Shown piece after piece: positions 52,030 to 60,138 of a DNA stretch of 64,000 bases. The translations under genes and the position numbers were made by a program. A model generated the notes under the pieces. The model did no database searches. It had not been told where the DNA came from and was given only the letters and a program-made list of their open reading frames with translations. Source of the stretch: Myxococcota bacterium (lineage in GTDB: Bacteria > Myxococcota > B64-G9); contig JAKLGA010000016.1 of the NCBI GenBank assembly GCA_022710975.1, positions 124,001 through 188,000 on the forward strand, written 5' to 3'. Positions within the stretch are counted from its first letter, which is position 1, and each line of letters starts with the position of its first letter.

Positions 52030-52035
52030 TACACT
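52030..52035 (+). promoter_or_regulatory. -10 box for the 52064 gene
   Basis: TACACT with TGC extended -10, just after the HU terminator. A weak TTTCGG lies 18 bases upstream. A GGGAGG ribosome site follows before ATG 52064. Confidence 0.45.
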
Positions 52036-52063
52036 GGCGGCGCAACCCCAGCGGGAGGCGCGC

Positions 52064-52333
52064 ATGATCAAGAAGCTGCTGATCCTGGCCATCCTGGGCG
52101 GCCTGGGCTACGTCGGTTACCTGGTGTGGAGCAACCTGTCCAGCGACGAGAAGGCGGTGGTGACCAAGAAGGTGGGCGAGGTGGCCAGCGACGCCAAGGA
52201 CCTGGCCCACAAGGCAGCCGACAGCCTGACCGACAACGCCAAGGAAGCCATCAAGAAGATCGACGACAAGGGCAAGGGGGTTGACGGCGCGCCCGCGCCC
52301 GAGAAGTCCCCCGACCCGCCCAAGGCGCCCTGA
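52064..52333 (+). CDS. Small membrane-anchored helical protein
   Basis: 89 residues. One N-terminal hydrophobic helix ('LLILAILGGLGYVGYLVW') is followed by about 55 charged residues predicted as a continuous amphipathic helix ('VVTKKVGEVASDAKDLAHKA'), with a Lys/Ala/Asp pattern like LEA or YtxH-type stress proteins. The C-terminus is Pro/Lys-rich. ATG 52064 has GGGAGG. Function unknown; an envelope stress or membrane-spacing role is a guess. Confidence 0.75.
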   Translation: MIKKLLILAILGGLGYVGYLVWSNLSSDEKAVVTKKVGEVASDAKDLAHKAADSLTDNAKEAIKKIDDKGKGVDGAPAPEKSPDPPKAP

Positions 52334-52352
52334 GCGCGCCGCCCGCGGGGGC

Positions 52353-53624
52353 TCACACCACCAGCGCGATCTCGGCCGGCGCGAGCTCCAGCCTGGCCGG
52401 CAGCGGCTCCCGGCTGCTGGCCCCGTCGGGCCCGAGCCGCAGCAGGTGCGAGCCGGGGGCCACCTCGAGCCCGGACAGCTCGAGCGGCTGCACGGCGTGC
52501 CAGTCCTTGTTCACCAGCGCGAGCAGCCGCCCGTCCCGGGGCCCGCCGGTCTTCTCCAGCACCAGGGTGGGCCGCGGGAAGGGTGTCAGCGCGCGCAGCG
52601 CGCCCTCCTGGCCCAGCAGGGGTTGCTCGCGCTTGAGGCGATTGACCGCCCGGATGAAGGCGCGCAGATCCACCCCGGTCTGCTCCCAGTCCTCGGGCCG
52701 GGTGCGCACCACGTCCAGCGAACGGCGGAAGCCGAACTCGTAGCCCACGGGCATCAGCAGGCCCGCGGAGAACACGGCCGCCAGCAGGTAGCGCTGGCGC
52801 TGGACCGCCAGGTTGCCGTTCGTCTCGGCCATCAACCGCAGGGTGTCGTGCGACTCGGGGAAGGAGATGGAGGGCGCGATGCGCCCGAACTGCTCGTGCT
52901 GGGTCAGCGCCCAGGGCGCTTCGAAGGCCCAGTACTTGGACGAGTTGAACAGGAAGTGGAAGCCGGCCGGGGCCAGCCCGCGCACCTCCTCCAGCCGGCA
53001 GCCCAGGTTCTCGGCGAAGAAGACCACCCCCGGGTCGCGCTCGCGGGCCGCCGCGGTCAGCGAGGCCCACAGCCCCGTGGGCACCTTGTAGGCCGCGTCG
53101 CAGCGGAAGCCGCCGAAGCCCACGTCCAGGGCCTGGCCGACCACGTCCCGCCAGTAGGCCCACAGGGCCTCCCGCGCCGGGCTATCCGCGTTGTCCACCT
53201 CGGCCAGGTCGCCCCACACGGTCACCTTGCGCGCGTCGGCCGGATCGATGGCCGAGGGGCGCACCACCTCGCCCTCCTCGTCGCGCCGGAACCACTCCGG
53301 GTGCGCGCCGACCAGCGGGCTGTCGATGGCCGTGTGGTTGACCACCAGGTCCATCACCGGCGTGAGCCCCCTGGCGCGCACCCGCTCGAGCGTGCGGCCG
53401 AGCTCGGCCCAGCCCGTGCCGGAGGTGCCCGGCGGCAGGAAGTCCGGGCACACCCGGTCGTGCTCGCGGATGGCGTACAGGCTGCCCGAGAAGCCCGGCT
53501 GGGTGACGGGGTTGAGGAAGAGGTGGGTGAAGCCCATGTCCCGGGCCCGGTCCACGTGCGGGAGCCAGCGCTCCATGCTGCCGGCCAGGCGGGGGAAGAG
53601 GTTGTACAGGATCGGGGTCTGCAT
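52353..53624 (-). CDS. GH13 alpha-amylase family enzyme
   Basis: 423 residues, cytoplasmic. GH13 regions are present: 'VMDLVVNHTA' (region I), 'GFRCDAAYKVP' with the nucleophile Asp (II), 'VVFFAENLG' with the acid Glu (III) and 'SFPESHDTLRL' with the transition-state Asp (IV). The short C-terminal beta domain ends 'LELAPAEIALVV'. The region II sequence 'CDAAY' and compact size resemble GlgE-like or minor maltodextrin-active subfamilies rather than secreted amylases; exact activity is uncertain. It is transcribed from a leaderless-type promoter, divergently from the transketolase-like gene. Confidence 0.88.
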   Translation of the reverse strand: MQTPILYNLFPRLAGSMERWLPHVDRARDMGFTHLFLNPVTQPGFSGSLYAIREHDRVCPDFLPPGTSGTGWAELGRTLERVRARGLTPVMDLVVNHTAIDSPLVGAHPEWFRRDEEGEVVRPSAIDPADARKVTVWGDLAEVDNADSPAREALWAYWRDVVGQALDVGFGGFRCDAAYKVPTGLWASLTAAARERDPGVVFFAENLGCRLEEVRGLAPAGFHFLFNSSKYWAFEAPWALTQHEQFGRIAPSISFPESHDTLRLMAETNGNLAVQRQRYLLAAVFSAGLLMPVGYEFGFRRSLDVVRTRPEDWEQTGVDLRAFIRAVNRLKREQPLLGQEGALRALTPFPRPTLVLEKTGGPRDGRLLALVNKDWHAVQPLELSGLEVAPGSHLLRLGPDGASSREPLPARLELAPAEIALVV

Positions 53625-53630
53625 GCGGGC

Positions 53631-53660
53631 AGTATCCTCGAAAGGGCGGGTCCGTGGCAA
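53631..53660 (-). promoter_or_regulatory. Leaderless promoter for the GH13 gene
   Basis: Minus-strand TTGCCA (53655-53660), 18 bases, GATACT (53631-53636); six bases to ATG 53624, no ribosome site. Confidence 0.55.
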
Positions 53661-53688
53661 CGTCCGCCGCCGGTGGAGACGGGAAGGC

Positions 53689-53720
53689 TTGACAAGCCCG
53701 GGCCGCTCGGCCGTGATCAC
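53689..53720 (+). promoter_or_regulatory. Candidate promoter for the transketolase-like gene
   Basis: A perfect -35 TTGACA (53689-53694), but the -10 region (CGTGAT or TGATCA around 53712-53719) is poor, so an activator may be needed. A GGAGG site follows at about 53730. Confidence 0.35.
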
Positions 53721-53745
53721 GGGGCGACAGGAGGCGCCCCGGGAA

Positions 53746-56112
53746 ATGCCGCCACCGACCCCACGCCAGGGCGTGAGCCAGGCCATCGACGGCTGGCCCG
53801 CCGACCTGCCCCCCCAGGACCCGGCCTGCCTGGCCGCCCTGGAGGAGCTGAACGTCCTCAGCCGGGCGCTGATCGCCGGCGGCTACAACTACGCACCCTG
53901 CTCGGGCCACCCGGGCGGCAGCATCTCGGCCAGCCGCATCCTGGAGGGCCTGCTGTACGCCGGGCTGGAGCACGATCTGTCCGCCCCCGACCGCCCGGAG
54001 GCCGACCGGCTGGTGCTGGCCGCCGGCCACAAGGCGCTGCTGCTGTACGTGGCGCTGGCGCTGCGGGACGAGCTGGCGCGCCTCGGCTGCCCCGAGCTGC
54101 TGCCGCCCTCGCAGGCGCACCGGCTGCGGCTCGAGGACCTGCTCGGGTTCCGGCGGAACCCCACCCACGCGGCCCCGCTCTTCCGCGCCTTCGGCGCCAG
54201 GGCCCTGGACGGCCACCCCACCCCCGCCACCCCCTTCGTGCCCGTGGCCACCGGCGCCTCGGGCGTGGGGGTGGCCGCGGCCGTCGGGCTGGCGCTCGGC
54301 CTGCTCGACACCTACCCGGACGACCCGCCCCGGGTCCACGCCCTCGACGGCGAGGGCGGCCTGACCCCGGGTCGGGTGCACGAGGCCCTGGCCGCGGCCG
54401 CCTGCGCCGGCCTGTGGAACCTGGTGCTGCACGTGGACTGGAACCAGGCCTCCATCGACAGCGAGCGGGTGTGCGGCGACGAGCGCGGCCCCGGCGACTA
54501 CGTGCCCTGGAGCCCGGCCGAGCTCTTCCGCCTGCACGACTGGCACGTGCTCGAGGTGGCCGACGGGCTGGACTTCCGCCAGGTGCTGGCCGCCCAGGCG
54601 CGCCTGCGGGCGCTGTGGGCCGACGGGCACCCCCGCCGCCCGACCGCCATCATCTACCGCACCCAGAAGGGCTGGCGCTATCCGCTGCGGGGCCGGGCCT
54701 CCCACGGGGCCGGGCCGGCCTGCTGCTCCCCGGCCTTCTGGGAGAGCCTGGCCGAGCTCGAGGGCCTGCTGGGCCACGCGCTGCCCCGCGCCCGGCCCGA
54801 GCCGGCCGACGCGGGCGCCCTGGAGGCGGCCTGGTGGGAGCTGCTGGGGGAGGTGCGCGCCCACCTGCACTCCCGGGCCGCCGCCCTGGAGAGCCTCACC
54901 CGCGGCCTGCGGGCGGCCCACGCCCGGCTGGCGGCGCGCGGGCGCAGCCCGCGGCCGGACGCGCCCTCGCTGGACGCGGCCCTGGAGCCGGGCCGCACCC
55001 GCGCGGAGGCCCCGCCGCCCGGGCTGACGCCGGCCCCCGGCGGCCGGGCCAGCCTGCGCGAGACGCTCGGCGACGCGCTGGCCGAGCTGAACCGCCGCGG
55101 CGCGGGCGCGTTGCTGGTGGCCTCGGCGGATCTCGGCCAGTCCACCTCGGTGGCCCGGGCCGCGGCCGGGTTCCCGCCGGGCTTCTTCCAGGCCGGACGA
55201 AACCCCGGCGCGCGCCTGGTGGCCACCGGCGGCATCTGCGAGGACGCCATGACCGCCATCCTGGCCGCGGCTGGCGCCGCCGGCCGCCACCTGGGGGTGG
55301 CCGCCTCCTACGCCGCCTTCCTGGCGCCGCTGGGACACGTGTCCGCGCGGCTGCACGCCATCGGCGAGCTGGCCCGGCGAGAGGCCCTCGGGGCGCCCAT
55401 GCGCCCGCTGCTGATGGTGTGCGCCCACGCCGGGCTGAAGACAGGCGAGGACGGGCCGACCCACGCCGATCCGCAGGCCCTGCAGTTGCTGCAGAACAAC
55501 TTCCCGCCCGGCGCGCTGGTGAGCCTGGTGCCCTGGCGGCCGGAGGAGATCTGGCCCTGCCTGGTGACGGCGCTGCAGGCCCGCCCGGCGGTGGTGGCCT
55601 GCTTCGTCACCCGGCCCGCGGAGCTCACCCTGGACGGGCGCGCGCTGGGGCTGCCTCCCCCCGAGGCGTCCACGCGGGGCGTGGTGGCCATCCGCCGCGC
55701 GGACCCCGCGGCCCGGCCCTACCACGGCAGCCTGGTGCTGGTCGGGGCGGGCGTCACCCAGGGCTTCGCCGCCGAGGTGCTGCCGCGCATGGACGCGGCC
55801 GGCCTGCGCATGAACGTCTTCAGCGTGGTGAGCCCGGAGCTGTTCGATCGCCTGAGCGCGGCGGAGCAAGACGAGCTGTTCCCGCCCGCGCGGGCCGAGG
55901 AGGCCGTGGGGCTGACCGACTTCACCGCGCCGGTCCTGTGGCGCTGGGTGACCGGCGCGGCCGGGCGCAAGGCCTCGCGCCACGCCTTCTCGACCGGCCG
56001 CTACCCGGGCTCGGGCCAGGCCGGGCGCGTGCTGGCCGAGGTCGGGCTGGACCCCGAGGGGCAGTGGCGGCTGGTGCAGGCCTGGGCCGCGCGGCGCGCG
56101 ACCGGTGGGTGA
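53746..56112 (+). CDS. Transketolase-family thiamine diphosphate enzyme
   Basis: 788 residues, longer than usual transketolase (about 660). N-terminal ThDP domain: 'CSGHPGGSISASRILEG', 'AAGHKALLLYVAL', and 'DGEGGLTPGRVHEAL' with 'VDWNQASID' as the diphosphate-binding GDG...N-type motif (here DGE). 'RASHGAG' keeps the phosphate-contact His. The pyrimidine domain has 'GGICEDAMTAILAA' with the cofactor-activating Glu and 'GEDGPTHADPQALQLL'. About 80 extra residues link the domains. Divergence from housekeeping transketolase suggests a different ketol donor or acceptor. The divergent GH13 gene and downstream smpB give little hint. Confidence 0.85.
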   Translation: MPPPTPRQGVSQAIDGWPADLPPQDPACLAALEELNVLSRALIAGGYNYAPCSGHPGGSISASRILEGLLYAGLEHDLSAPDRPEADRLVLAAGHKALLLYVALALRDELARLGCPELLPPSQAHRLRLEDLLGFRRNPTHAAPLFRAFGARALDGHPTPATPFVPVATGASGVGVAAAVGLALGLLDTYPDDPPRVHALDGEGGLTPGRVHEALAAAACAGLWNLVLHVDWNQASIDSERVCGDERGPGDYVPWSPAELFRLHDWHVLEVADGLDFRQVLAAQARLRALWADGHPRRPTAIIYRTQKGWRYPLRGRASHGAGPACCSPAFWESLAELEGLLGHALPRARPEPADAGALEAAWWELLGEVRAHLHSRAAALESLTRGLRAAHARLAARGRSPRPDAPSLDAALEPGRTRAEAPPPGLTPAPGGRASLRETLGDALAELNRRGAGALLVASADLGQSTSVARAAAGFPPGFFQAGRNPGARLVATGGICEDAMTAILAAAGAAGRHLGVAASYAAFLAPLGHVSARLHAIGELARREALGAPMRPLLMVCAHAGLKTGEDGPTHADPQALQLLQNNFPPGALVSLVPWRPEEIWPCLVTALQARPAVVACFVTRPAELTLDGRALGLPPPEASTRGVVAIRRADPAARPYHGSLVLVGAGVTQGFAAEVLPRMDAAGLRMNVFSVVSPELFDRLSAAEQDELFPPARAEEAVGLTDFTAPVLWRWVTGAAGRKASRHAFSTGRYPGSGQAGRVLAEVGLDPEGQWRLVQAWAARRATGG

Positions 56113-56123
56113 AGGGGACGGGC

Positions 56124-56600
56124 ATGGGCAAGGCCAGGGACGCGCAGGCCGAGGCGGGCCGCAAGGTGGTGTGCCGCAACCGCAAGGCCGCCCACGACTA
56201 CTTCATCGAGGAGCGCCTGGAGGCCGGCCTGGTGCTGACCGGCAGCGAGGTGAAGTCGCTGCGGGAGGGCAAGGCCAGCCTGCAGGAGGCCTTCGCGGTG
56301 CTCGAGCGCGGCGAGGCCTGGCTGCTCGGGGTGCACATCCAGGAGTGGGTCAACGCCAAGTTCTTCGGGCACGCCCCGACCCGCAAGCGCAAGCTCCTGC
56401 TGCACAAGCGTCAGCTCCGCAAGCTGCAGGGCCAGATGCAGGAGAAGGGCTACACCCTGGTGGCGCTCAGCATCTACTTCAACGAGCGCAACCGGGCCAA
56501 GGTGGAGCTCGGCCTGGCCCGGGGCAAGCGCCAGTTCGACAAGCGCGCGACCATCCGCGAGCGCGAGCAGCGCCGGGAGGCCGAGCGCGAGGCCCACTGA
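56124..56600 (+). CDS. smpB: SsrA-binding protein SmpB
   Basis: 158 residues. It binds tmRNA and brings it to stalled ribosomes. Typical blocks: 'NRKAAHDYFIEERLEAGLVL', 'TGSEVKSLREGKASLQEAF', 'ERNRAKVELGLARGKRQFDK' and a basic C-terminal tail that mimics the codon-anticodon stem. The tmRNA gene itself is not in the window. It follows the transketolase-like gene by 11 bases. Confidence 0.97.
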   Translation: MGKARDAQAEAGRKVVCRNRKAAHDYFIEERLEAGLVLTGSEVKSLREGKASLQEAFAVLERGEAWLLGVHIQEWVNAKFFGHAPTRKRKLLLHKRQLRKLQGQMQEKGYTLVALSIYFNERNRAKVELGLARGKRQFDKRATIREREQRREAEREAH

Positions 56601-56624
56601 CGGCCGCGCGAGCGTGGAGGCGCG

Positions 56625-57095
56625 ATGGTGCACCGCAGCAAGGTGGACTGGTGGCTGTTCTCCCTGGTGTTCGCGGGGCTGCTGGTCAGCGGGCTCGGCG
56701 GGGCCTTCGTGCTGGTCACCGGCCCGGGCGCCGGCGCGCGCTGGACCGGCGGCTTCGGCCTGCTCGTCTGCGCGGCCGTGCTGCTGCTCACCTGGCCGGT
56801 ACGCTACGAGATCACCCCGGAGGAGCTGCGGGTGCGCGCGGGCCTGGTCCGCTGGCGCCTCCCGCTGGCCTGGATCCGCGCGGCGCGCCTGTCCTCGAAC
56901 CCCCTGTCGGCCCCGGCCTGGTCGCTGCGGCGCCTGCGGCTGGACTACCGCCGGCCGGACGGCCGGGAGGGCTTCCAGCTCCTCTCGCCGCGCGACCGGG
57001 AGGCGTTCCTGCGCGAGCTGGCCGCGGCCGATCCCGGGCTCGAGCTGGACGAGGATCGCTGGGTGCTGACGCGCCGGCCGCCGGCCGGCGCGTGA
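56625..57095 (+). CDS. Small membrane protein with bacterial PH-like domain
   Basis: 156 residues. Two N-terminal hydrophobic helices (about 10-32 and 42-60) are followed by 'VRYEITPEELRVRAGLVRWR' and 'PLAWIRAARLSSNPLSAPAW', the start of a YyaB-like/bacterial PH domain, and a C-terminal helix ('PRDREAFLRELAAADPGL'). ATG 56625 has a GGAGG site and lies 24 bases after smpB. Role unknown; such proteins are small inner-membrane modules. Confidence 0.8.
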   Translation: MVHRSKVDWWLFSLVFAGLLVSGLGGAFVLVTGPGAGARWTGGFGLLVCAAVLLLTWPVRYEITPEELRVRAGLVRWRLPLAWIRAARLSSNPLSAPAWSLRRLRLDYRRPDGREGFQLLSPRDREAFLRELAAADPGLELDEDRWVLTRRPPAGA

Positions 57096-57123
57096 GGACG
57101 GCGGCCCGCGGCGCCGTTTTCTG

Positions 57124-57153
57124 TTGCGGCCGCCTCCGGGCCCAGGCTAGATA
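57124..57153 (+). promoter_or_regulatory. Promoter for the rubrerythrin-like gene
   Basis: TTGCGG (57124-57129), 18 bases, TAGATA (57148-57153). The leader of about 30 bases carries GGGAGGAG before ATG 57190. Confidence 0.6.
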
Positions 57154-57189
57154 CGTGACGGGTCCAGGAGCGACCCGGGAGGAGAACAC

Positions 57190-57705
57190 ATGGACCGCAT
57201 GGCATCGATCGAGCTGGCGCTGAAGAACGAAGACACCGAGATGAAGTTCTACCTCGGGGAGGCGCAGCGCTCGAAGAACCCGCTGGCCAGGGCCATGTTC
57301 AAGAACCTGGCCAAGGACGAGGCCGAGCACAAGACCCGCATCCAGGGTCTACACGAGCGCCTGATCCGGGACGGGAGCTGGCCCCAGGACATGCCCCTCG
57401 AGGTGGCCGGGACCGACATCAAGAAGACCCTGGAGAAGATGCTGCACACCAAGGGCGCGGACCAGGCCCACGACCACGACGACGTGAGGGCCATCGAGAA
57501 GGCCATCGACTTCGAGGCCAAGGGGGAGCGGTTCTACGTCGAGCTCGCCAAGGTCTGCCAGAACCCCATGGAGCGCCGCTTCTTCGAGTTCCTCGCGCGC
57601 CTCGAGCGCGAGCACCACCTGAGCCTGACCGAGTCGCTGGCCTACCTCCAGGATCCCGCGGGCTGGATGCTGCAGCACGAGAAGGCCGGCCTGGACGGGG
57701 CCTGA
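57190..57705 (+). CDS. Rubrerythrin/ferritin-like diiron protein
   Basis: 171 residues, all helical. The metal ligands are in the usual places: Glu in 'ALKNEDTEMKFY', ExxH in 'DEAEHKTR', Glu in 'AIDFEAKGERFY' and ExxH in 'LEREHHLS'. There is no C-terminal rubredoxin Cys pair, so it is the ferritin-like half only. In anaerobes such proteins reduce peroxide. It stands directly upstream of the AOR gene, which has its own promoter. Confidence 0.88.
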   Translation: MDRMASIELALKNEDTEMKFYLGEAQRSKNPLARAMFKNLAKDEAEHKTRIQGLHERLIRDGSWPQDMPLEVAGTDIKKTLEKMLHTKGADQAHDHDDVRAIEKAIDFEAKGERFYVELAKVCQNPMERRFFEFLARLEREHHLSLTESLAYLQDPAGWMLQHEKAGLDGA

Positions 57706-57715
57706 CGCGACGTGC

Positions 57716-57721
57716 TAGCCT
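57716..57721 (+). promoter_or_regulatory. -10 box for the AOR gene
   Basis: TAGCCT with TGC extended -10; a poor -35 (CTGGAC, 57691-57696) lies 19 bases upstream inside the previous gene. GGGAGG follows before ATG 57751. Confidence 0.4.
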
Positions 57722-57750
57722 GCGGGCGTTCCCCTGCACGGGAGGTTCGC

Positions 57751-59625
57751 ATGGCGGGCGGCTCGCACAACCGCTACCTGGACGTGGATCTCGGGACCGG
57801 CGCGGTCCGCGTCCGCTCCTTCGAGCGGGACGAGCTCGAGCGCTACCTGGGCGGGCGGGGGCTGGGCGTGCGCCTGCTCTACGACCACACCGATCCGGGC
57901 CTGGACCCCTACGACCCGCGCATGGTGCTGGTCTTCGCGGTCGGGCCGCTCACGGGCTCGGCCGCCCCTCAGTCCAACCGCTTCAGCGTGACCACCAAGT
58001 CGCCGCTGACAGGCGGGCTGGCCGACAGCCACTGCGGCGGCAGCTTCGCCACCAAGCTCAAGCGCGCGGGCTACGACGCGCTGCTCATCCGCGGCCGCAG
58101 CCCGCGCCCGGTGCTGCTGGAGATCGAGGATGAGCGGGTGGAGCTGAAGGACGCCGGCCACCTGTGGGGCCAGGGCACCACCCAGACCCAGGGGGCGCTG
58201 CCCAACCGCTTCGGCAAGGCGGTGATCGGCCCGGCCGGCGAGCACCTGGTGCGCTTCGCCTGCATCGTCTCCGACGCGCGCGTGGCGGGGCGCGGCGGGG
58301 TGGGCGCGGTCATGGGCTCGAAGCAGCTCAAGGCCATCGTGGTGGACGGCACCCACAAGCTGGAGCCGGCCCGGCCCGAGGCCTACAAGGAGCTGCAGAA
58401 GTCCATCACCAAGTACCTGCTCGCGCACCCCATGACCGGCGGGGTGCTGCCCGAGCTGGGCACGGCCAACCTGGTCATGACCACGGCCGGGCGGAACATC
58501 ATCCCCACCCGCAACTTCCAGGCCGGGCGGGATCTGCGCACCCCGCAGCTGTCCGGCGAGAAGATGCGCGACGAGCTGCTGGCCAAGCGCGAGGGCTGCC
58601 TGCACTGCCCGGTCCGCTGCGGGCGGCTGGTCAAGCTCCAGGAGCGCGTGACCAAGGGCCCCGAGTTCGAGACCATCGGCCTGCTGGGTAACAACCTGGG
58701 CGTCTTCGACATGCCGGACGTGGTGCGGCTGGGCGAGCTGTGCGACGACCTGGGCCTGGACACCATCAGCATGGGCAACACGCTGGGCTTCGCCACCGAG
58801 CTCACCGAGCGCGGGTTGCTCTCGAGCGAGCTCGCCTGGGGCGACGTGGCGGCCTACCGCGCGGCCATCGAGCGCACCGCCCTGCGCGAGGGCCTGGGCG
58901 ACGAGCTGGCCGAGGGCACCCGCCGTCTGGCGGCGCTCCACGGCGGCGCGGACTACGCCATCCAGGTCAAGGGGATGGAGCTGCCGGCCTACGACCCGCG
59001 CGGCTGCGTCGGTCAGGGGCTGGAGTACGCCACCTGCAACCGCGGCGGCTGCCACATCCGCGGCAGCACCATGTTCCTGGAGGCCACCGGCCCCGTGTCG
59101 ATCGATCCCCACTCCCCGCTCGCCAAGCCGGAGCTGGTGATCCTGCAGCAGAACCTGAACGCGGCCGTGTCCTCGCTGGTCATGTGCTGGTTCTCGGCCT
59201 ACGCCATGATCCCGCCGCCGCTGTTCCGCATGGATCCCAACTCGCTGGCCTACCGGCTGCTGATGCAGGCCATGCTGCACTCCGGGCCGATCGTGCGGGT
59301 GGTGCTGGGCCTCAAGGCGCCCACGAAGCTGCTGTGGTTCGAGAAGTTCGTGACCACCTACGCCGGGCGTGACTTCAGCATGGGCGACCTCACCGAGCTG
59401 GGCGAGCGCGTCTTCAACCTGGAGCGCATGTACAACCTGCGCGAGGGCCTGCCGCCGAGCGCCGACACCCTGCCGGCGCGCCTGCTGCAGGAGGGCACCT
59501 CGCGCTCCTCCCCGGCCGGGGTTCCGCTGGCCGGCATGCTCTCGGCGTACTACCACGTGCGCGGCTGGGACGCGCAGGGCGTGCCCCGGGCCCGCACCCT
59601 GCAACGCCTGGGCGTACGCACCTGA
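57751..59625 (+). CDS. Aldehyde:ferredoxin oxidoreductase family, tungstopterin enzyme
   Basis: 624 residues. Aldehyde oxidation to acid with ferredoxin reduction is the family reaction. N-terminal 'YLGGRGLGVRLLYDH' and 'VGPLTGSAAPQSNRFSVTTK', then 'AGRGGVGAVMGSKQLKAIVV', bind the bis-pterin tungsten cofactor. The 4Fe-4S ligands are CLHCPVRC near residue 285-292 plus a later Cys in 'SSLVMCWFSAY'. 'GVFDMPDVVRLGELCDDLGLD' is also typical. ATG 57751 has GGGAGG. It is followed 3 bases later by a MoaD/ThiS-like gene, a recurrent pairing for tungsten-pterin enzymes. Confidence 0.95.
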   Translation: MAGGSHNRYLDVDLGTGAVRVRSFERDELERYLGGRGLGVRLLYDHTDPGLDPYDPRMVLVFAVGPLTGSAAPQSNRFSVTTKSPLTGGLADSHCGGSFATKLKRAGYDALLIRGRSPRPVLLEIEDERVELKDAGHLWGQGTTQTQGALPNRFGKAVIGPAGEHLVRFACIVSDARVAGRGGVGAVMGSKQLKAIVVDGTHKLEPARPEAYKELQKSITKYLLAHPMTGGVLPELGTANLVMTTAGRNIIPTRNFQAGRDLRTPQLSGEKMRDELLAKREGCLHCPVRCGRLVKLQERVTKGPEFETIGLLGNNLGVFDMPDVVRLGELCDDLGLDTISMGNTLGFATELTERGLLSSELAWGDVAAYRAAIERTALREGLGDELAEGTRRLAALHGGADYAIQVKGMELPAYDPRGCVGQGLEYATCNRGGCHIRGSTMFLEATGPVSIDPHSPLAKPELVILQQNLNAAVSSLVMCWFSAYAMIPPPLFRMDPNSLAYRLLMQAMLHSGPIVRVVLGLKAPTKLLWFEKFVTTYAGRDFSMGDLTELGERVFNLERMYNLREGLPPSADTLPARLLQEGTSRSSPAGVPLAGMLSAYYHVRGWDAQGVPRARTLQRLGVRT

Positions 59626-59628
59626 GCC

Positions 59629-59877
59629 ATGCCGATCCTCGTCCCCCACGCCAGGCTGGCCGCGCTCCTGGGCGAGACCAGCGTCCGCTCCGCGGCGGCG
59701 ACCCTCGGCGAGCTGCTCGCGGAGGTCGAGCGCCGGGTGGGTCCTCAGGACTGGGCCTGGGCGCGCAAGGCCACGCTGCTCGTCAACGGCCGGGCGGCCC
59801 ACCACCTGGGTGGCCTGCGGGCGCGGCTCGAGCCCGAGGATCAGGTCTGGATGGTGCTGCCCTCGGCCGGAGGCTGA
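59629..59877 (+). CDS. MoaD/ThiS-family sulfur carrier
   Basis: 82 residues of ubiquitin fold. The chain ends in Gly-Gly ('MVLPSAGG'), the site that becomes thiocarboxylated. 'DQVWMVLPSAGG' and the hydrophobic 'TLLVNGRAAHHLGG' are typical. It begins 3 bases after the AOR stop, so it probably supplies sulfur for that enzyme's pterin dithiolene cofactor. No MoaE or MoeB is nearby. Confidence 0.88.
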   Translation: MPILVPHARLAALLGETSVRSAAATLGELLAEVERRVGPQDWAWARKATLLVNGRAAHHLGGLRARLEPEDQVWMVLPSAGG

Positions 59878-59900
59878 GCGTCGCCAGGCCGGCCGCGGCC

Positions 59901-60116
59901 TCAGTGCTCCCGGTACTTGGGCTTGCCGGTCATGTCGTCGATGCTGCAGCGGAACTCGCTGCCGCAGTAGTAGCAGCGCACCTCATCCCCCGCCCCGAAC
60001 CCGTCGTCGTAGGGATTGTTCGCGCTGCACAGCGGACACTCGAACTCGAACAGGCGCTTGACCTTCTCCCCTGCCTTCTCATCCTCACCACCGTCGTGCT
60101 GGTCGTCGGGACACAT
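59901..60116 (-). CDS. Small zinc-ribbon protein
   Basis: 71 residues. ATG 60116 is preferred over GTG 60122 because GGGAGG lies 7 bases before it. Two CxxC pairs ('CPLCSANN' and 'CYYCGSEF') make a zinc ribbon; the N-terminus is acidic. It lies 22 bases downstream of the PEGA kinase gene and is likely co-transcribed with it. Could be an adaptor of the kinase; no enzymatic role is evident. Confidence 0.75.
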   Translation of the reverse strand: MCPDDQHDGGEDEKAGEKVKRLFEFECPLCSANNPYDDGFGAGDEVRCYYCGSEFRCSIDDMTGKPKYREH

Positions 60117-60138
60117 GTCCACCTCCCGCGCGCGGCGC

